Source: Streptomyces roseifaciens (lineage in GTDB: Bacteria > Actinomycetota > Actinomycetes > Streptomycetales > Streptomycetaceae). From it: a DNA stretch of 64,000 nucleotides. The position numbers and the translations under genes were made by a program. Of this stretch, positions 8,971 to 17,403 are shown in pieces (within the stretch, counting starts at the first letter, position 1; the number at the start of each line of letters is the position of its first letter). The notes beneath the pieces were generated by a model, which saw nothing but the letters and a program-made list of their open reading frames with translations, ran no database searches and had not been told where the DNA came from. The DNA is taken from positions 2,450,045 to 2,514,044 of the forward strand of contig NZ_LNBE01000003.1 in NCBI RefSeq assembly GCF_001445655.1, in the 5' to 3' direction.

Positions 8971-9046
8971 TCACAGGCGTCCCTCGCTCGGATCTCCCCG
9001 GTGCACCACGTGGACGTGCCAGTGCTTCGATTCCTTGGCTCTGTTC
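8971..9046 (-). pseudogene. 3' fragment of HIT-family gene split by the ISL3-like element
   Basis: Read on the minus strand up to the element edge, this gives NRAKESKHWHVHVVHRGD and a stop at 8971. HWHVHV is the histidine triad of HIT nucleotide hydrolases/transferases. It is missing from the N-terminal HIT piece on the far side of the element (10641-10905), in the same orientation, so the two are halves of one gene. Confidence 0.75.
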
Positions 9047-9176
9047 ACGAGAATGGGTTCTGGCTCAGGTTGTGTGGTCCGAGCACTGTGAGTGACGATT
9101 GAACCCCTTGTGGCACCTCGGGAAGTTGCCTCAAATCGAGCAGTGGCGCGAGTGACTGGGCTGACAGTTCGGTGCT

Positions 9177-9941
9177 GTGACTGAGATCTTGCTCCGGCTG
9201 GACGAGTTGTTGTTCTCGTCGATCGCGGACGTCGCGGTGCTGTCGGTAGACGTGAACATCGCGATAGTGCGTGTTGATGTGCGGTGCACAGCCGCGGGTG
9301 CCTCGTGTCCGGGTTGTGGAGCGTGGTCTGCCCGGGTTCACGGTTCCTACCTGCGGTTTCCTGCTGATGTCCCGAGTGCGGGACGAAGTGTCGTACTCCA
9401 GCTGCGGGTCCGACGGTTCACCTGCCGGAACGCCGACGCCTGGAAACTGTGGGAAGAGATCGTGCCGCTCAGCTACAAGGGCAGCTACCAGCACGTTCGC
9501 GCCTACCTCCGCCTGAAACGCACCTCGCCACGGCCCGTGACAGCCCGGCAGCCCTCGCCCCAGGCCGTCGCCGGATGGATCCTCCGCCGCCCGGGAACCC
9601 TCTCCGAGACCGAACACCTCCACCTGAAGAAGGTCCGGGCCAATTGCCGCGAGATCGACGCACTCACCAGGCACGTCCGGTCCTTCGTGACCATGCTCAC
9701 CGAGCGCCAGGGCGAGCGACTGCCGGACTGGCTTGATGCCGTCAGACAGGACAACCTCCCCAGCCTCCACGCCCTCGCTGCGGGCATCGACCGCGACCGT
9801 GACGCCGTCGTCGCCGGCCTCACTCTCCCCTGGAACTCGGGCGTCGTCGAAGGGCATGTCAACCGCATCAAGATGCTCAAGCGCCAGATGTTCGGTCGCG
9901 CGGGCTTCGCCCTCCTGCGGAAACGGGTTCTCATGTCCTGA
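9177..9941 (+). pseudogene. ISL3-family transposase with internal deletion
   Basis: 254 residues, whereas family members have about 400-550. The N-terminus has the zinc-finger-like region (ASCPGCGAWS, RVHGSYLRF, VRRFTCRNADA). The sequence then jumps to the late region LWEEIVPLSYKGSYQHV, RPVTARQPSPQAVAGW and the end GVVEGHVNRIKMLKRQ, which carries the last acidic residue of the DDE site. The central part with the first two catalytic aspartates is gone, in frame. It cannot be an active transposase. The terminal repeats could still be mobilised by an intact copy elsewhere. Confidence 0.8.
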
Positions 9942-9967
9942 TCACCGGACCAGGCGGGAGGAAGTCG

Positions 9968-10540
9968 ATGGCAGCACCGTCTGCGAATGTGCGAACCTCC
10001 TTCTCCCAGATGCCGATTGAGAAGACTGTGATGACCCGCGACGACGCTCTCAAGCAGCTCAGCCACATCGCGCGCGAGAGGGCATTCGGTAGGCACGTCG
10101 GGTCTGAACAGCTCATCCAGGCAGGGCTGAACGCTCTGATTGCCGGGGTTGAGAGTCCCTCCCTCGCTATGCTGGCCGGTCTCCTCAGGAGCGAAGAGCC
10201 CGAGGCTCCGGCACTCTTCGACCAGGTGCTGGAGGAGTTGGGACTGCTCTTCCACCCGCCCGCTGACCCTCGGGCCGCGAAGTGGGCGATGGCCTACTGG
10301 GTCGCCGGTCAGATGGCCGACGGATCCCTGGATCCCGCCGCCGGCACCCACCTCATCTGGGCAGACATCGCCTATGACCTCGGCTACCCCGAAGAGCTGG
10401 AACCCCTTGTCCACTGCGCGCACAACCTGGACGGCTGGGAGGAGGACTGGAGAGTCCCTTTCGAGGAACTCAACAGGGAAGCGGTTGAGGCAGCTAAGCA
10501 GTTCCTCAGCAAGCGGTCGGCAGCAAGGGCGGGAGACTGA
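9968..10540 (+). CDS. Hypothetical protein carried inside the ISL3-like element
   Basis: Up to 190 residues; the more likely start is ATG 10031 (MTRDDALKQLSHIARERAFG), since the leading residues look unstructured. The composition is mostly helical and acidic, with GLLRSEEPEAPALFDQVLEE, WAMAYWVAGQMADG and WADIAYDLGYPEELE. There is no signal peptide or membrane segment. I do not recognise the family. Codon use looks like that of real genes here. Its position between the transposase remnant and the right terminal repeat makes it a passenger gene. Confidence 0.6.
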   Translation: MAAPSANVRTSFSQMPIEKTVMTRDDALKQLSHIARERAFGRHVGSEQLIQAGLNALIAGVESPSLAMLAGLLRSEEPEAPALFDQVLEELGLLFHPPADPRAAKWAMAYWVAGQMADGSLDPAAGTHLIWADIAYDLGYPEELEPLVHCAHNLDGWEEDWRVPFEELNREAVEAAKQFLSKRSAARAGD

Positions 10541-10640
10541 CCGCCGTTTCATTCACGCCACCGGCATTGGTCCACCCGCTACCTGGCCCCCTCACTCCGC
10601 GTGGCCGCACCACAGAAGCTGAGCCAGAACCCGTTCTCGT

Positions 10641-10905
10641 AGCTGCCCACGTTCGTCACCACCGAGGCCGCGCCGTGCTCCTCACACACCCGGGCCGCCA
10701 CTTCGCGCACCACGGCCATCGCCTCGCCGATCACCTTCTCACCGTGATCACCGAGGTCGATTAGCGACGGAACATGCTGCTTGGGCACGATGTGCACGGG
10801 GCACAACGGCTTGGTGTGCTCGAATGCGAGCACCGTGGCCGTCTCGGCAACCACCCTCACGGGCGTCCGCCCACTGAGTGCCTCGTCACAGTAGAAGTCG
10901 CTCAC
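10641..10905 (-). pseudogene. 5' part of HIT-family gene split by the ISL3-like element
   Basis: GTG start at 10905 with a GGGAGG ribosome site. It reads SDFYCDEALSG and the HIT strand/helix region CPVHIVPKQHVPSL, and reaches VVTNVGSY, where the histidine triad should follow. There it runs into the terminal repeat and ends at 10579 with a foreign tail (ENGFWLSFCG). The triad HWHVHV lies beyond the element at 8971-9046. The open product lacks the catalytic histidines. It belonged to the minus-strand group that continues with the kinase and HAD genes. Confidence 0.8.
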
Positions 10906-10936
10906 CGCACCTCCCTATGCCTCGGTCGGTCTGCGT

Positions 10937-11473
10937 TCACCGGGCAAGCTGCTGCTCCAGCCCGGTCTCGGTCATGACCGTGCGGACGGTCTCCTCCAAC
11001 GTGCTGCCTTGCTTGATCAGCGTCTCGGTCATGCCCTCGAGAAGATCAGCCGGCCGGTACCACTCCCGCATCTCGCTCTCGCCGAACTCCGAGGCTTCCG
11101 GCCGCGTGGCGTGCCGGCGCAGCGTCTCGGTGAAGGACAGGTCGAAGTAGAAGAACCGGCTCGTCCCACGATGGTCGGCGGCCAGCCGGTGAAGGAGTTC
11201 ACCCCACCGGGCAGCGGAAAAGATCCCCTCGAGGACCACGTGGAAGCCCTCGTCCAGGCACTGGCGGGTGATGACGTCGATCAGCCCGGGCGTTGCCCGA
11301 ACCGGACCGTGCGACTCACACAGGATCTCCCGGCGCACCATGTCCTGGCTCACGATCGCCAGGCCACTGCCGTAGCGCTCGCGGACCGCACGGGCGGTGG
11401 TGGTCTTGCCGGACCCGGAGTTGCCACGCAGCACCGCCAGCCGGGTGTCCACTGTGCCCGTAAGGGCTTTCAT
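10937..11473 (-). CDS. P-loop kinase / AAA-type small ATPase
   Basis: 178 residues with an N-terminal Walker A GNSGSGKTT, then the kinase-like features SQDMVRREIL, VVLEGIFSAARW and the lid-like RRHATRPEASEFGE. This is the layout of small zeta-toxin/chloramphenicol-phosphotransferase-like P-loop kinases, which phosphorylate small molecules such as nucleotides, sugars or antibiotics. The substrate is unknown. The start overlaps the stop of the upstream HAD gene by four bases, so the two are coupled. A toxin role is possible by family but no antitoxin is seen. Confidence 0.8.
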   Translation of the reverse strand: MKALTGTVDTRLAVLRGNSGSGKTTTARAVRERYGSGLAIVSQDMVRREILCESHGPVRATPGLIDVITRQCLDEGFHVVLEGIFSAARWGELLHRLAADHRGTSRFFYFDLSFTETLRRHATRPEASEFGESEMREWYRPADLLEGMTETLIKQGSTLEETVRTVMTETGLEQQLAR

Positions 11474-12135
11474 GGTCGGCTCTCCGTGAGCATCAGTGCG
11501 AGGGCGTCGCAGACGGTGGCGACTGTCCGGTGCGGCTGCGGTCCGTCCCCCGGCAGGGGACGGTTATTGGAGATCCATACGGCCGACAACCCGGCTGCCA
11601 GTGCCCCGCCCACGTCTGCCGTGAGGGAATCGCCGACCATGACGACACGCGGGCTCGGTTCGGCACCGAGAGCAGCGAGGGCAAGATGGAAGATCCGCGG
11701 GTCCGGCTTGCGCACACCGGCACTCTCAGAGATCACGGCGGTGTCCACCAGGTCATACAGGCCCGCCCGGCGGAGCTTCGCCGTCTGGTTGTCGGCCATC
11801 CCGTTAGTAACGACGCCGAGCCTCCACCCGGCCACGCGCAGCGCACTGAGCGCCGTACACACCTCGGGGGCAGGCTGGATGAGCTGCGGCATGCGGCGCC
11901 GGTACTGGGCATGAAGCACGTCGACGGTGCCCGGCACGTCGAACGTGTCCTTCACCAATTGGAAGAAGGCGAGCCTGCGGGAGGAGTACGTCAGATCCGT
12001 CTCCAGCAGCCAGTCGAGCGGCACCCCGTGTTCCCTGGAGAACTCCGCCGCCCACCTCGCGTACGTGCCGGCACGATCCACGAGGCTGTCGTCGAGGTCG
12101 AACAATCCCACCTTCGTTCCGTCGGCCACCTGCAC
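11470..12135 (-). CDS. HAD-superfamily phosphatase
   Basis: 221 residues with motif I VGLFDLDDSLVD, motif II GVVTNG, motif III VRKPDPRIFH and motif IV VMVGDSLTADVGGALAAG, all intact. It resembles the HAD proteins at 7126 and 21371, including the helical cap with an FxxxxxxF(D/S) pattern. The first motif has DLDDS where the others have DLDNT/DLDGT; both nucleophile and acid are kept. It lies between the P-loop kinase (4-base overlap) and the HIT gene (13-base gap), so kinase and phosphatase are co-expressed. Confidence 0.85.
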   Translation of the reverse strand: MQVADGTKVGLFDLDDSLVDRAGTYARWAAEFSREHGVPLDWLLETDLTYSSRRLAFFQLVKDTFDVPGTVDVLHAQYRRRMPQLIQPAPEVCTALSALRVAGWRLGVVTNGMADNQTAKLRRAGLYDLVDTAVISESAGVRKPDPRIFHLALAALGAEPSPRVVMVGDSLTADVGGALAAGLSAVWISNNRPLPGDGPQPHRTVATVCDALALMLTESRP

Positions 12136-12148
12136 CCTCCCGTCCCGG

Positions 12149-12679
12149 TCACAGTAGCTCCGCGAGTTCCTGCTGCAGGCATGCTGCCATCGTGGCCCGC
12201 TCCTGCGGCGTGTATTCCAGGACGCCGTGCTCGGTCATCAACGCGTGGAACTGCTGCCGCTCGTACGGAAGCCCTCCCGGCAGTCCGGCGATATGCCAGT
12301 GCACGTGCGCATTTGCGCACTGGCTGCCCAGCGACAGCAGATACGTCCGCTCCGGCGTGAAGACGCGCTCCACCGCCAGAGCCACGGCGCGCACCACCCG
12401 CATCAGCCGCAGGTACGCGGCCTCGTCGAGGTCACGGACCACGTGCTCGACATGCGCCTTCGGCGCCACGAGAACCTTCCCCGGCACCGTCGGCCACCGG
12501 TCCAGGAACGCCACATGCTCGTCATCTTCGAACACCATCTCGTGAGCGAAGGCCGCGTCCTCGGCAAGGAAGGCACACACGAAACAGGGACCACGCTGCG
12601 CCCGGGCGGAGTAGGCGCCGAGATCCATCGGCCGCCGCTGCGGCCCGCCTACCGGCTCTCCCATCGCGGCGAGGATCAC
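12149..12679 (-). CDS. HIT-family protein
   Basis: 176 residues. The HIT fold is clear: a zinc-site-like CFVCAFL, FEDDEHVAFLDRWP, PGKVLVAPKAHVEHV, and the histidine triad ANAHVHWHIAG. HIT proteins hydrolyse or transfer nucleotidyl groups from dinucleoside polyphosphates, nucleotide sugars or AMP-lysine-type adducts. The first 18 residues are unusual; ATG at 12664 (MGEPVGG) is an alternative. The start overlaps the MazG-like gene by four bases, so both are in one operon with the HAD and kinase genes. Confidence 0.85.
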   Translation of the reverse strand: MILAAMGEPVGGPQRRPMDLGAYSARAQRGPCFVCAFLAEDAAFAHEMVFEDDEHVAFLDRWPTVPGKVLVAPKAHVEHVVRDLDEAAYLRLMRVVRAVALAVERVFTPERTYLLSLGSQCANAHVHWHIAGLPGGLPYERQQFHALMTEHGVLEYTPQERATMAACLQQELAELL

Positions 12680-13014
12680 GCCAGCTCACCGGTGCCGGCC
12701 AGCTGCGCCGAAATCGACTCCTCCAGCTCTGTCATCGTGCGCCGGAATGCGCCGGCCAGGTCGATGCCGTACAGGTGGGCGAGGATCAGCACCGACCACA
12801 GGCAGTCGGCCAGCTCGTGCTCCAGAGCCGCGCGCCCTCCCGGGACCTGCCGCGCCCCTTCCTCGGCCATGATCAGTTTGGCCAGGTCGCCAACGTCTCC
12901 CACGAAACCGAGCAGGAATTCGTCGCGCCGCCAGACGCGCCGCTCGCGGCGGTTCAGCGCGTCGTACAGATCGTGAATCTCGACCGCTCGCTGCTGCATC
13001 TCGCCAAGGTCCAC
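12676..13014 (-). CDS. MazG-like nucleotide pyrophosphohydrolase
   Basis: About 112 residues from a GTG at 13014 preceded eight bases away by GAGGGGGG; a longer frame to 13119 has no ribosome site. The helical body DEFLLGFVGDVGDLAKLIMAEEG, read in two parts, and EHELADCLW give the acidic metal-binding helices of the all-alpha NTP pyrophosphatase fold. The family converts NTPs or dNTPs to NMP plus pyrophosphate. It opens a coupled set with the HIT, HAD and kinase genes, suggesting nucleotide clean-up or nucleotide-sugar chemistry. Confidence 0.7.
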   Translation of the reverse strand: MDLGEMQQRAVEIHDLYDALNRRERRVWRRDEFLLGFVGDVGDLAKLIMAEEGARQVPGGRAALEHELADCLWSVLILAHLYGIDLAGAFRRTMTELEESISAQLAGTGELA

Positions 13015-13125
13015 CGCTGCTTCCCCCCTCCTCACGGGCGTGCTTCTCGTCGAGGAACCGACGCGAACCGTGTCCGGGCAGTTGCGCAGCACGGCCATGG
13101 CAGCGCTCATTCCAGCCATGCAGTG

Positions 13126-14244
13126 CTACCGAACCGCGGGGCTCTGGATGGGCCGGTGGGATGGGAGTTCGGTGAGCTGTTGCCGGACGGGAGCCGGAAG
13201 GCCGAGCTCTTCCCGGGCGGCGCGGACGGCGGCCAGCTGGGGGGCGGCCTGGCTGTCCCAGTCGAAGAGCTGTGCTGCTTGCTCGGGCGTGGCCAGGAGC
13301 CGGGTGTAGGTCTGGCCGGTGGCCTCGTCGAGGCTCGGTGGCTCCCAGTCGGTGATCGCGGCCGCGTACCGGACCCGGGCGCAGGGCTGGCTGCCGGTGT
13401 CGTCATGGAGGTAGCCCAGGTAGAGCGGATCGCTGATGCGCACCTGGGCCTCCTCCCACGCCTCCCGCCGGAGCGTTCGTGCCGGATCGTCGTGATCAGC
13501 CGGCTCGACCGTGCCGCCGGGCAGGCACGCCGAGCCGGTGTCCTGGCCGATGAGGACGAGGCCCCGGCCGTCCTCCGAGAACAGCCAGCCCCAGGACTGC
13601 CGGACCTGCAGCTCGTCCGGCGCGGGACCGGTGTGCCAGGGCCAGAGCTGGGGTTTGCGTGGGGTGCGCAGCACCTCGAGGTCGTCCAGGCACGTCGGGG
13701 AGATGGAACGGCCGTCTTCGAGGACCGCGGGGCCGGTGCCGTTGATCCGCGCGTGGAGCGCGGCCAGGGCGCGCCGGGCGTTGCCTGGGCCCATGTGGTG
13801 GGGGAGGAGCGCTGGCTCGACACAGCGGACGCCAGTGACCTCCCGCTCCGGCAGACGGATCCGGGCGAAGTCGCCCTCGGCCAGGATCCCGCCGTCGAAC
13901 ACGTAGATCACCTCGCCGGGAAACCCCTGCGGGTAGCCAGGGGCCCCGGGAGGCACCCAGTCGACGGCCAGGGCGCGAGAGAACGTGCGGGTGAGGCCGA
14001 GTTCCTCGCGGACCTCGCGCGCGACGGCCAGGGAGGGTGCTTCTCCGGCGTCGATGGCGCCGCCGGGAAGCAGGCGTGCGGGACGGTAGTCGACGTCCTC
14101 GAGGACCACACGGCCGCGGCCGTCGGTGAACAGAGCCGATACGCCGCTCCACAGCGCGCTGCGGCTGGCCACGTACTGGGCCTCGGTCGTTCTGGGCGGC
14201 CCCGGGGTGGGGTTCTCGTCGGAGTCCTGGTTGAGCAGGGCCAT
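13126..14244 (-). CDS. Tandem double-Nudix hydrolase
   Basis: 372 residues with two Nudix domains. The first box (about residue 61) is GGAIDAGE then REVREELGL, a perfect GX5EX7REUXEEXGU. The second (about residue 241) is GGTVEP then RREAWEEAQV, which has a slightly longer spacing and lacks the final glycine. Nudix enzymes split nucleoside diphosphates linked to another group, including nucleotide sugars, cofactors and oxidised nucleotides. A fusion of two may bind one long substrate or have one catalytic and one sensing domain. It starts 50 bases after the frameshifted gene upstream. Confidence 0.85.
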   Translation of the reverse strand: MALLNQDSDENPTPGPPRTTEAQYVASRSALWSGVSALFTDGRGRVVLEDVDYRPARLLPGGAIDAGEAPSLAVAREVREELGLTRTFSRALAVDWVPPGAPGYPQGFPGEVIYVFDGGILAEGDFARIRLPEREVTGVRCVEPALLPHHMGPGNARRALAALHARINGTGPAVLEDGRSISPTCLDDLEVLRTPRKPQLWPWHTGPAPDELQVRQSWGWLFSEDGRGLVLIGQDTGSACLPGGTVEPADHDDPARTLRREAWEEAQVRISDPLYLGYLHDDTGSQPCARVRYAAAITDWEPPSLDEATGQTYTRLLATPEQAAQLFDWDSQAAPQLAAVRAAREELGLPAPVRQQLTELPSHRPIQSPAVR

Positions 14245-14295
14245 GGGCGACGTCCCTTCGGTCCGTTGAGCGTCACGTTCAACAGGGTGATCGCT

Positions 14296-14624
14296 TCAGG
14301 GGCGGTGGGGGAGGGCGTGCAGGAGCGCGGCTGCGCCATCGTGCAGGAGCTGCAGCGCCGCCGTGCGTCGAGCTCCCACAGCTTCGACAGCATCCTCACG
14401 GCGTGAGCCCGGTCCCGGTATTCAAGGGATGCAGTGGCAATGTCAGCAGTGTCCGCCGGCCAGCCGATACTTTCCGGGGTGACCACCTGGCGCAAGGCAG
14501 CGGAGAGAACATGGCAGGCGTGCACGTCGTAGGCGGTGGTCACCTGTGCGGCGAAGGCCTTGGCGGCGGAGGGGCTCAGGCGCTGGTAGCGGGGGATGCG
14601 GGGAAGTTCCGGCGGATGTGTCAT
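14296..14624 (-). pseudogene. Small helical hypothetical protein with probable frameshift
   Basis: ATG 14624 opens MTHPPELPRIPRYQRLSPSA and continues as a helical protein to VRMLSKLWELDA. In that frame the sequence turns into Arg/Pro/Cys-rich shadow and runs deep into the Nudix gene. Shifting frame near 14355-14365 gives TAALQLLHDGAAALLHALP and a stop at 14296, a natural end before the Nudix gene. I therefore infer a one- or two-base indel. Family unknown; many Streptomyces genomes have short proteins of this type next to HTH regulators. Real mutation or consensus error cannot be told apart here. Confidence 0.45.
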
Positions 14625-14643
14625 CTGGACTCTGCATTCCGGT

Positions 14644-15573
14644 TCAGGCGGCATGTGGTGCCGAGGTGGTCAGGGCGTGGCGGAGTGCGGCGAGGCTGAA
14701 GTCGGCGACGACCACGGCGTGGTCGGAGGCCTCCCGTACTTCGTCGGTGTCGATGACCTCGAGGCGGGTGAGGGCGGCAGCGACGTCAGGGGTGGCGTAA
14801 ATGCGGTCGATCCGCTGCCGGGGGCCTTGGTCGGTGCGCCAGAGCGAGGCCGTTGCGGTCAGTGCCTGCGGCTGCTCGAGCGCGGTGGCGGCGTAGTACC
14901 CGAGCTCGACGAAGACGGGCGGGAGGCCATGGTGCTCGCCGGCGAGGATCTCGTCCGGGATGGTGTCACTGACCCGCTGCCCGTCGGCGGCAGTGATGGT
15001 GCGGTGTTCGAAGTGGCTGCGGTCGCTGATGGTGGACCAGTCGGGCAGCCAGTCCGCTTCGTCCGGGCGGTGAGGGTAGCTGTTGGTGTCGCCGCCGATG
15101 ATCGCGGACATGCCGGGCTTGCCCAGCGTGGTCAGGCGCTTGGCCTCGGTCGCCCGCCGGGCGGGGTCGTGGGAGCACAGGTGGAAGGAGGCCAGCGACA
15201 GCGGCCGCGCCGTACCGTCCAGGCGCACGACGGGGTTGCAGACCGGGTGCCACATCCCGGTGACGTGCTCGTAGCAGGCGGCCGGCTCGCACAGGGCCGG
15301 GTCGAGGAAGACACCGGTGCGGTTGGGAGACTCGGGGGTGGCACCGACGAGGAAAGGGATCCGCCGGCCGAGGCGGGAGGCTTCGGCCCACAGTGCGCGC
15401 CCGCCGTTGCGGTGGGCACCGGTCAGTTCCTGCCGTAGTACAACGTGGGCTTTCAGGCGGGCGAGGAGGTCCACGCCCAGGTGCCAGCGGTCGTCACTCC
15501 CGTCACGGCCGATGCCATTGTGCTCACGGTTCCACGAGACCACGCGGAAAGTATCGGGCCCGGGTACGTTCAC
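14644..15573 (-). CDS. Endonuclease/exonuclease/phosphatase-family protein
   Basis: 310 codons from GTG 15573, five bases after GGAGG; a TTG at 15585 is possible. The metal-dependent hydrolase motifs are in order: VVSWNREHNGIG, LRQELTG, IIGGDTNSY and ASDHAVVVADFS. Family members cut nucleic acids or remove phosphate from lipids and nucleotides. There is no signal peptide, so it acts in the cytoplasm. It lies 20 bases upstream of the small frameshifted gene and belongs to the minus-strand run. Confidence 0.85.
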   Translation of the reverse strand: MNVPGPDTFRVVSWNREHNGIGRDGSDDRWHLGVDLLARLKAHVVLRQELTGAHRNGGRALWAEASRLGRRIPFLVGATPESPNRTGVFLDPALCEPAACYEHVTGMWHPVCNPVVRLDGTARPLSLASFHLCSHDPARRATEAKRLTTLGKPGMSAIIGGDTNSYPHRPDEADWLPDWSTISDRSHFEHRTITAADGQRVSDTIPDEILAGEHHGLPPVFVELGYYAATALEQPQALTATASLWRTDQGPRQRIDRIYATPDVAAALTRLEVIDTDEVREASDHAVVVADFSLAALRHALTTSAPHAA

Positions 15574-15682
15574 GAGATCCTCCAAAGCGGCGAGTGCCAG
15601 GGCGAGAGAGCTGGATGGGCTCTATGAGGCACGACCGTCCGCGGGCCACGGCCGTGCCCGGGACAAGCTGGCCTTCAGGGCC

Positions 15683-16600
15683 TCACGGGGCGCTGTACAG
15701 GAATCCGAGGGTGTCGAAGTACAGATGGGCGAGCAGGAGAGAGAGCAGGCGCTGGTAGCGCAGGTAGAGGAAGAGACATGCTGCCCCCAGGACGGCCATC
15801 GCGATCGCGGGGACGCCCATATAGAGGTGAACGGCAACGCGCATGCCCACGCTGAACGCATACACCGCCCACAGAGAACGGCCGGCGGTGCGGGCGAGGA
15901 CAGTGACGGCACCGACGATGACCAGTTCCTCCAGCACGCTGGTGTAGACGAAGTTGGTCAGGGGATACAGCAGGCCCTTGGTGTGCCCCAGCACGTCGTC
16001 CTGGGTAGTCGTCATCGAGGGCAGAAGGCCCGGCAGATGATCGATGAGCACGTTACCGGCCCGCACACTCAGCCACGCAGCGCCGATCAGCCCTGTCATG
16101 GAAGTGGACCAGGCCCAGAACCGCTGGTCTAAGGAAGCGCGTGGGCGGCGGCTGCTGAGGACTTGCCGCGGCGGGATCCCCTGCTGGTGCAGGACGGCGA
16201 GGGTGAGCCATCCGGCCAGTGCCACGAAGGACAGATTGAACACGGCACCCCCGGCTTCTGAGGGCAGGAGGGGCGTCAGGCACGCCGTGGTGATCAAGGG
16301 CAGTGCCAGGTAGGTCCGCCAGCGGGTGGTGTGGGCGCGGAGGATGCGGAGGAGCCACAGGCCGGCTGCCAGGGAACTGCCCGACGGGACCGCAGGTGCC
16401 CAGCGGGCCGACGGTTCGCTGTCGATCAGCCCGCAGAGGCCTACGAACTGCGTGATCGCGACCCATAAGGGGGCGGCGAGGGTGACGGCGAGCAGCCCTG
16501 CCAGCGTGAGCAGCGCTCGTCTCCCGTGCGGTGCGCGCGTGGGAGCAGGTGCTGTTGCGGCAGCCGGGTTTGCCGGGGTGGTGCCAGAGGTCATGGGCAT
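15683..16600 (-). CDS. CPBP-family intramembrane metalloprotease
   Basis: 305 residues with about eight hydrophobic segments, starting ALLTLAGLLAVTLAAPLWV. The CPBP/Abi signature is present in the second half: the glutamate pair in TSVLEELVIVGAV, and histidines in RVAVHLYMGVPAI and LLLAHLYFD. Family members cut CAAX-type or other membrane substrates; bacterial ones often sit with bacteriocin or RiPP genes and can give immunity. ATG 16594 (AAGGA seven bases upstream) is a slightly better start. It is 51 bases from the methyltransferase gene. Confidence 0.8.
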   Translation of the reverse strand: MPMTSGTTPANPAAATAPAPTRAPHGRRALLTLAGLLAVTLAAPLWVAITQFVGLCGLIDSEPSARWAPAVPSGSSLAAGLWLLRILRAHTTRWRTYLALPLITTACLTPLLPSEAGGAVFNLSFVALAGWLTLAVLHQQGIPPRQVLSSRRPRASLDQRFWAWSTSMTGLIGAAWLSVRAGNVLIDHLPGLLPSMTTTQDDVLGHTKGLLYPLTNFVYTSVLEELVIVGAVTVLARTAGRSLWAVYAFSVGMRVAVHLYMGVPAIAMAVLGAACLFLYLRYQRLLSLLLAHLYFDTLGFLYSAP

Positions 16601-16651
16601 GTCCTTGCGCTCCGGGTGGACTGGGCTAGTGCATGAGGGGCGGGCGTGGTG

Positions 16652-17344
16652 TCAGCGGCGCAGAGCGCAGATGAGGAGGGCGGGTACTGCGGCGGCCTGG
16701 GGGTGTGCGGGGTTGGCCAGGTGGGCGAGGTGCTGGATGGTGAAGTCCCGTTCGAGCAGGGACGTCCACAGGTGCTGGCTGAGGACCCAGCGGGGGAGTG
16801 CCACGGTGGTGCCGTCGTGCTGGGGCAGCAGGGCAGGCGACGGCTGGGGGTAGGCGAGGGCCGGGGTGCCGTCGGCGTGCTCGGCCATCGTGGAGATCAC
16901 CAGCCGGCCGCCGGGCCGCAGGGCTGTTGCGGCCGCGGGCAGCATCCGGGAGGGGCCGGTGAAGCACAGGGCCCCGAAACGCGAGATGCACACGTCATAG
17001 GCACCGGCCTGCTGCGCGAGGTGGCGTACGGCGTCCTCGGTCACGTACTGCAGCCGGGGCAGGTGGCTGAAGCGGCGGCGGGCGAGGGTGGTGGCGGTCG
17101 GGGAGCTGTCCACGCCCACGCCGTCGGCGCCGTGCTCCTGGACGAGGTGGGCGACGACGAGTCCGGTGCCGCAGCCGACGTCGACGACCTGGCGGCCGCG
17201 CACAGGGCCGAGGACCTCCGGCCCGGGCCCGTAGCTGTCGTACGCGTCCCAGAAGAACGGATCGCCAGGGGTGTGTGCGGCTTCGGCCAGGGCCCGCTGG
17301 TGCCCGTGGTCGGCCCATGGATCGGGCACTGTCGTCGGATTCAT
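16652..17344 (-). CDS. SAM-dependent class I methyltransferase
   Basis: 231 codons from ATG 17344. Motif I is VVDVGCGTGLVVAHL, the acidic ribose-binding residue follows in GVGVDSSPTA, then YDVCISRFGALCF and LRPGGRLVISTM. This is a UbiE/COQ5-like small-molecule methyltransferase fold. The substrate is unknown. An upstream frame to 17776 exists but reads through Pro/Arg-rich shadow, so it is not used. It is transcribed with the GNAT gene, 59 bases upstream, and the CPBP gene downstream. Confidence 0.85.
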   Translation of the reverse strand: MNPTTVPDPWADHGHQRALAEAAHTPGDPFFWDAYDSYGPGPEVLGPVRGRQVVDVGCGTGLVVAHLVQEHGADGVGVDSSPTATTLARRRFSHLPRLQYVTEDAVRHLAQQAGAYDVCISRFGALCFTGPSRMLPAAATALRPGGRLVISTMAEHADGTPALAYPQPSPALLPQHDGTTVALPRWVLSQHLWTSLLERDFTIQHLAHLANPAHPQAAAVPALLICALRR

Positions 17345-17403
17345 GCGGGTTGCAGTCCTTGAGGATGTGGTAGGCGGCTGTTGCGCCGTAACCGGCCGGG
17401 ACT

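Larger units (their letters stand above)
9047..10640 (+). mobile_element. ISL3-family-like insertion element with passenger gene
   Basis: Imperfect terminal inverted repeats lie at 9047-9081 and 10606-10640, 31 of 35 identical, each beginning ACGAGAA and continuing GGGTTCTGGCTCAG. Inside are an internally deleted ISL3-type transposase and a 190-residue hypothetical ORF. The element separates the two halves of a HIT gene. No 8-bp target duplication is visible at the chosen edges, so the true ends may differ by a few bases or one flank may have changed. Confidence 0.7.
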
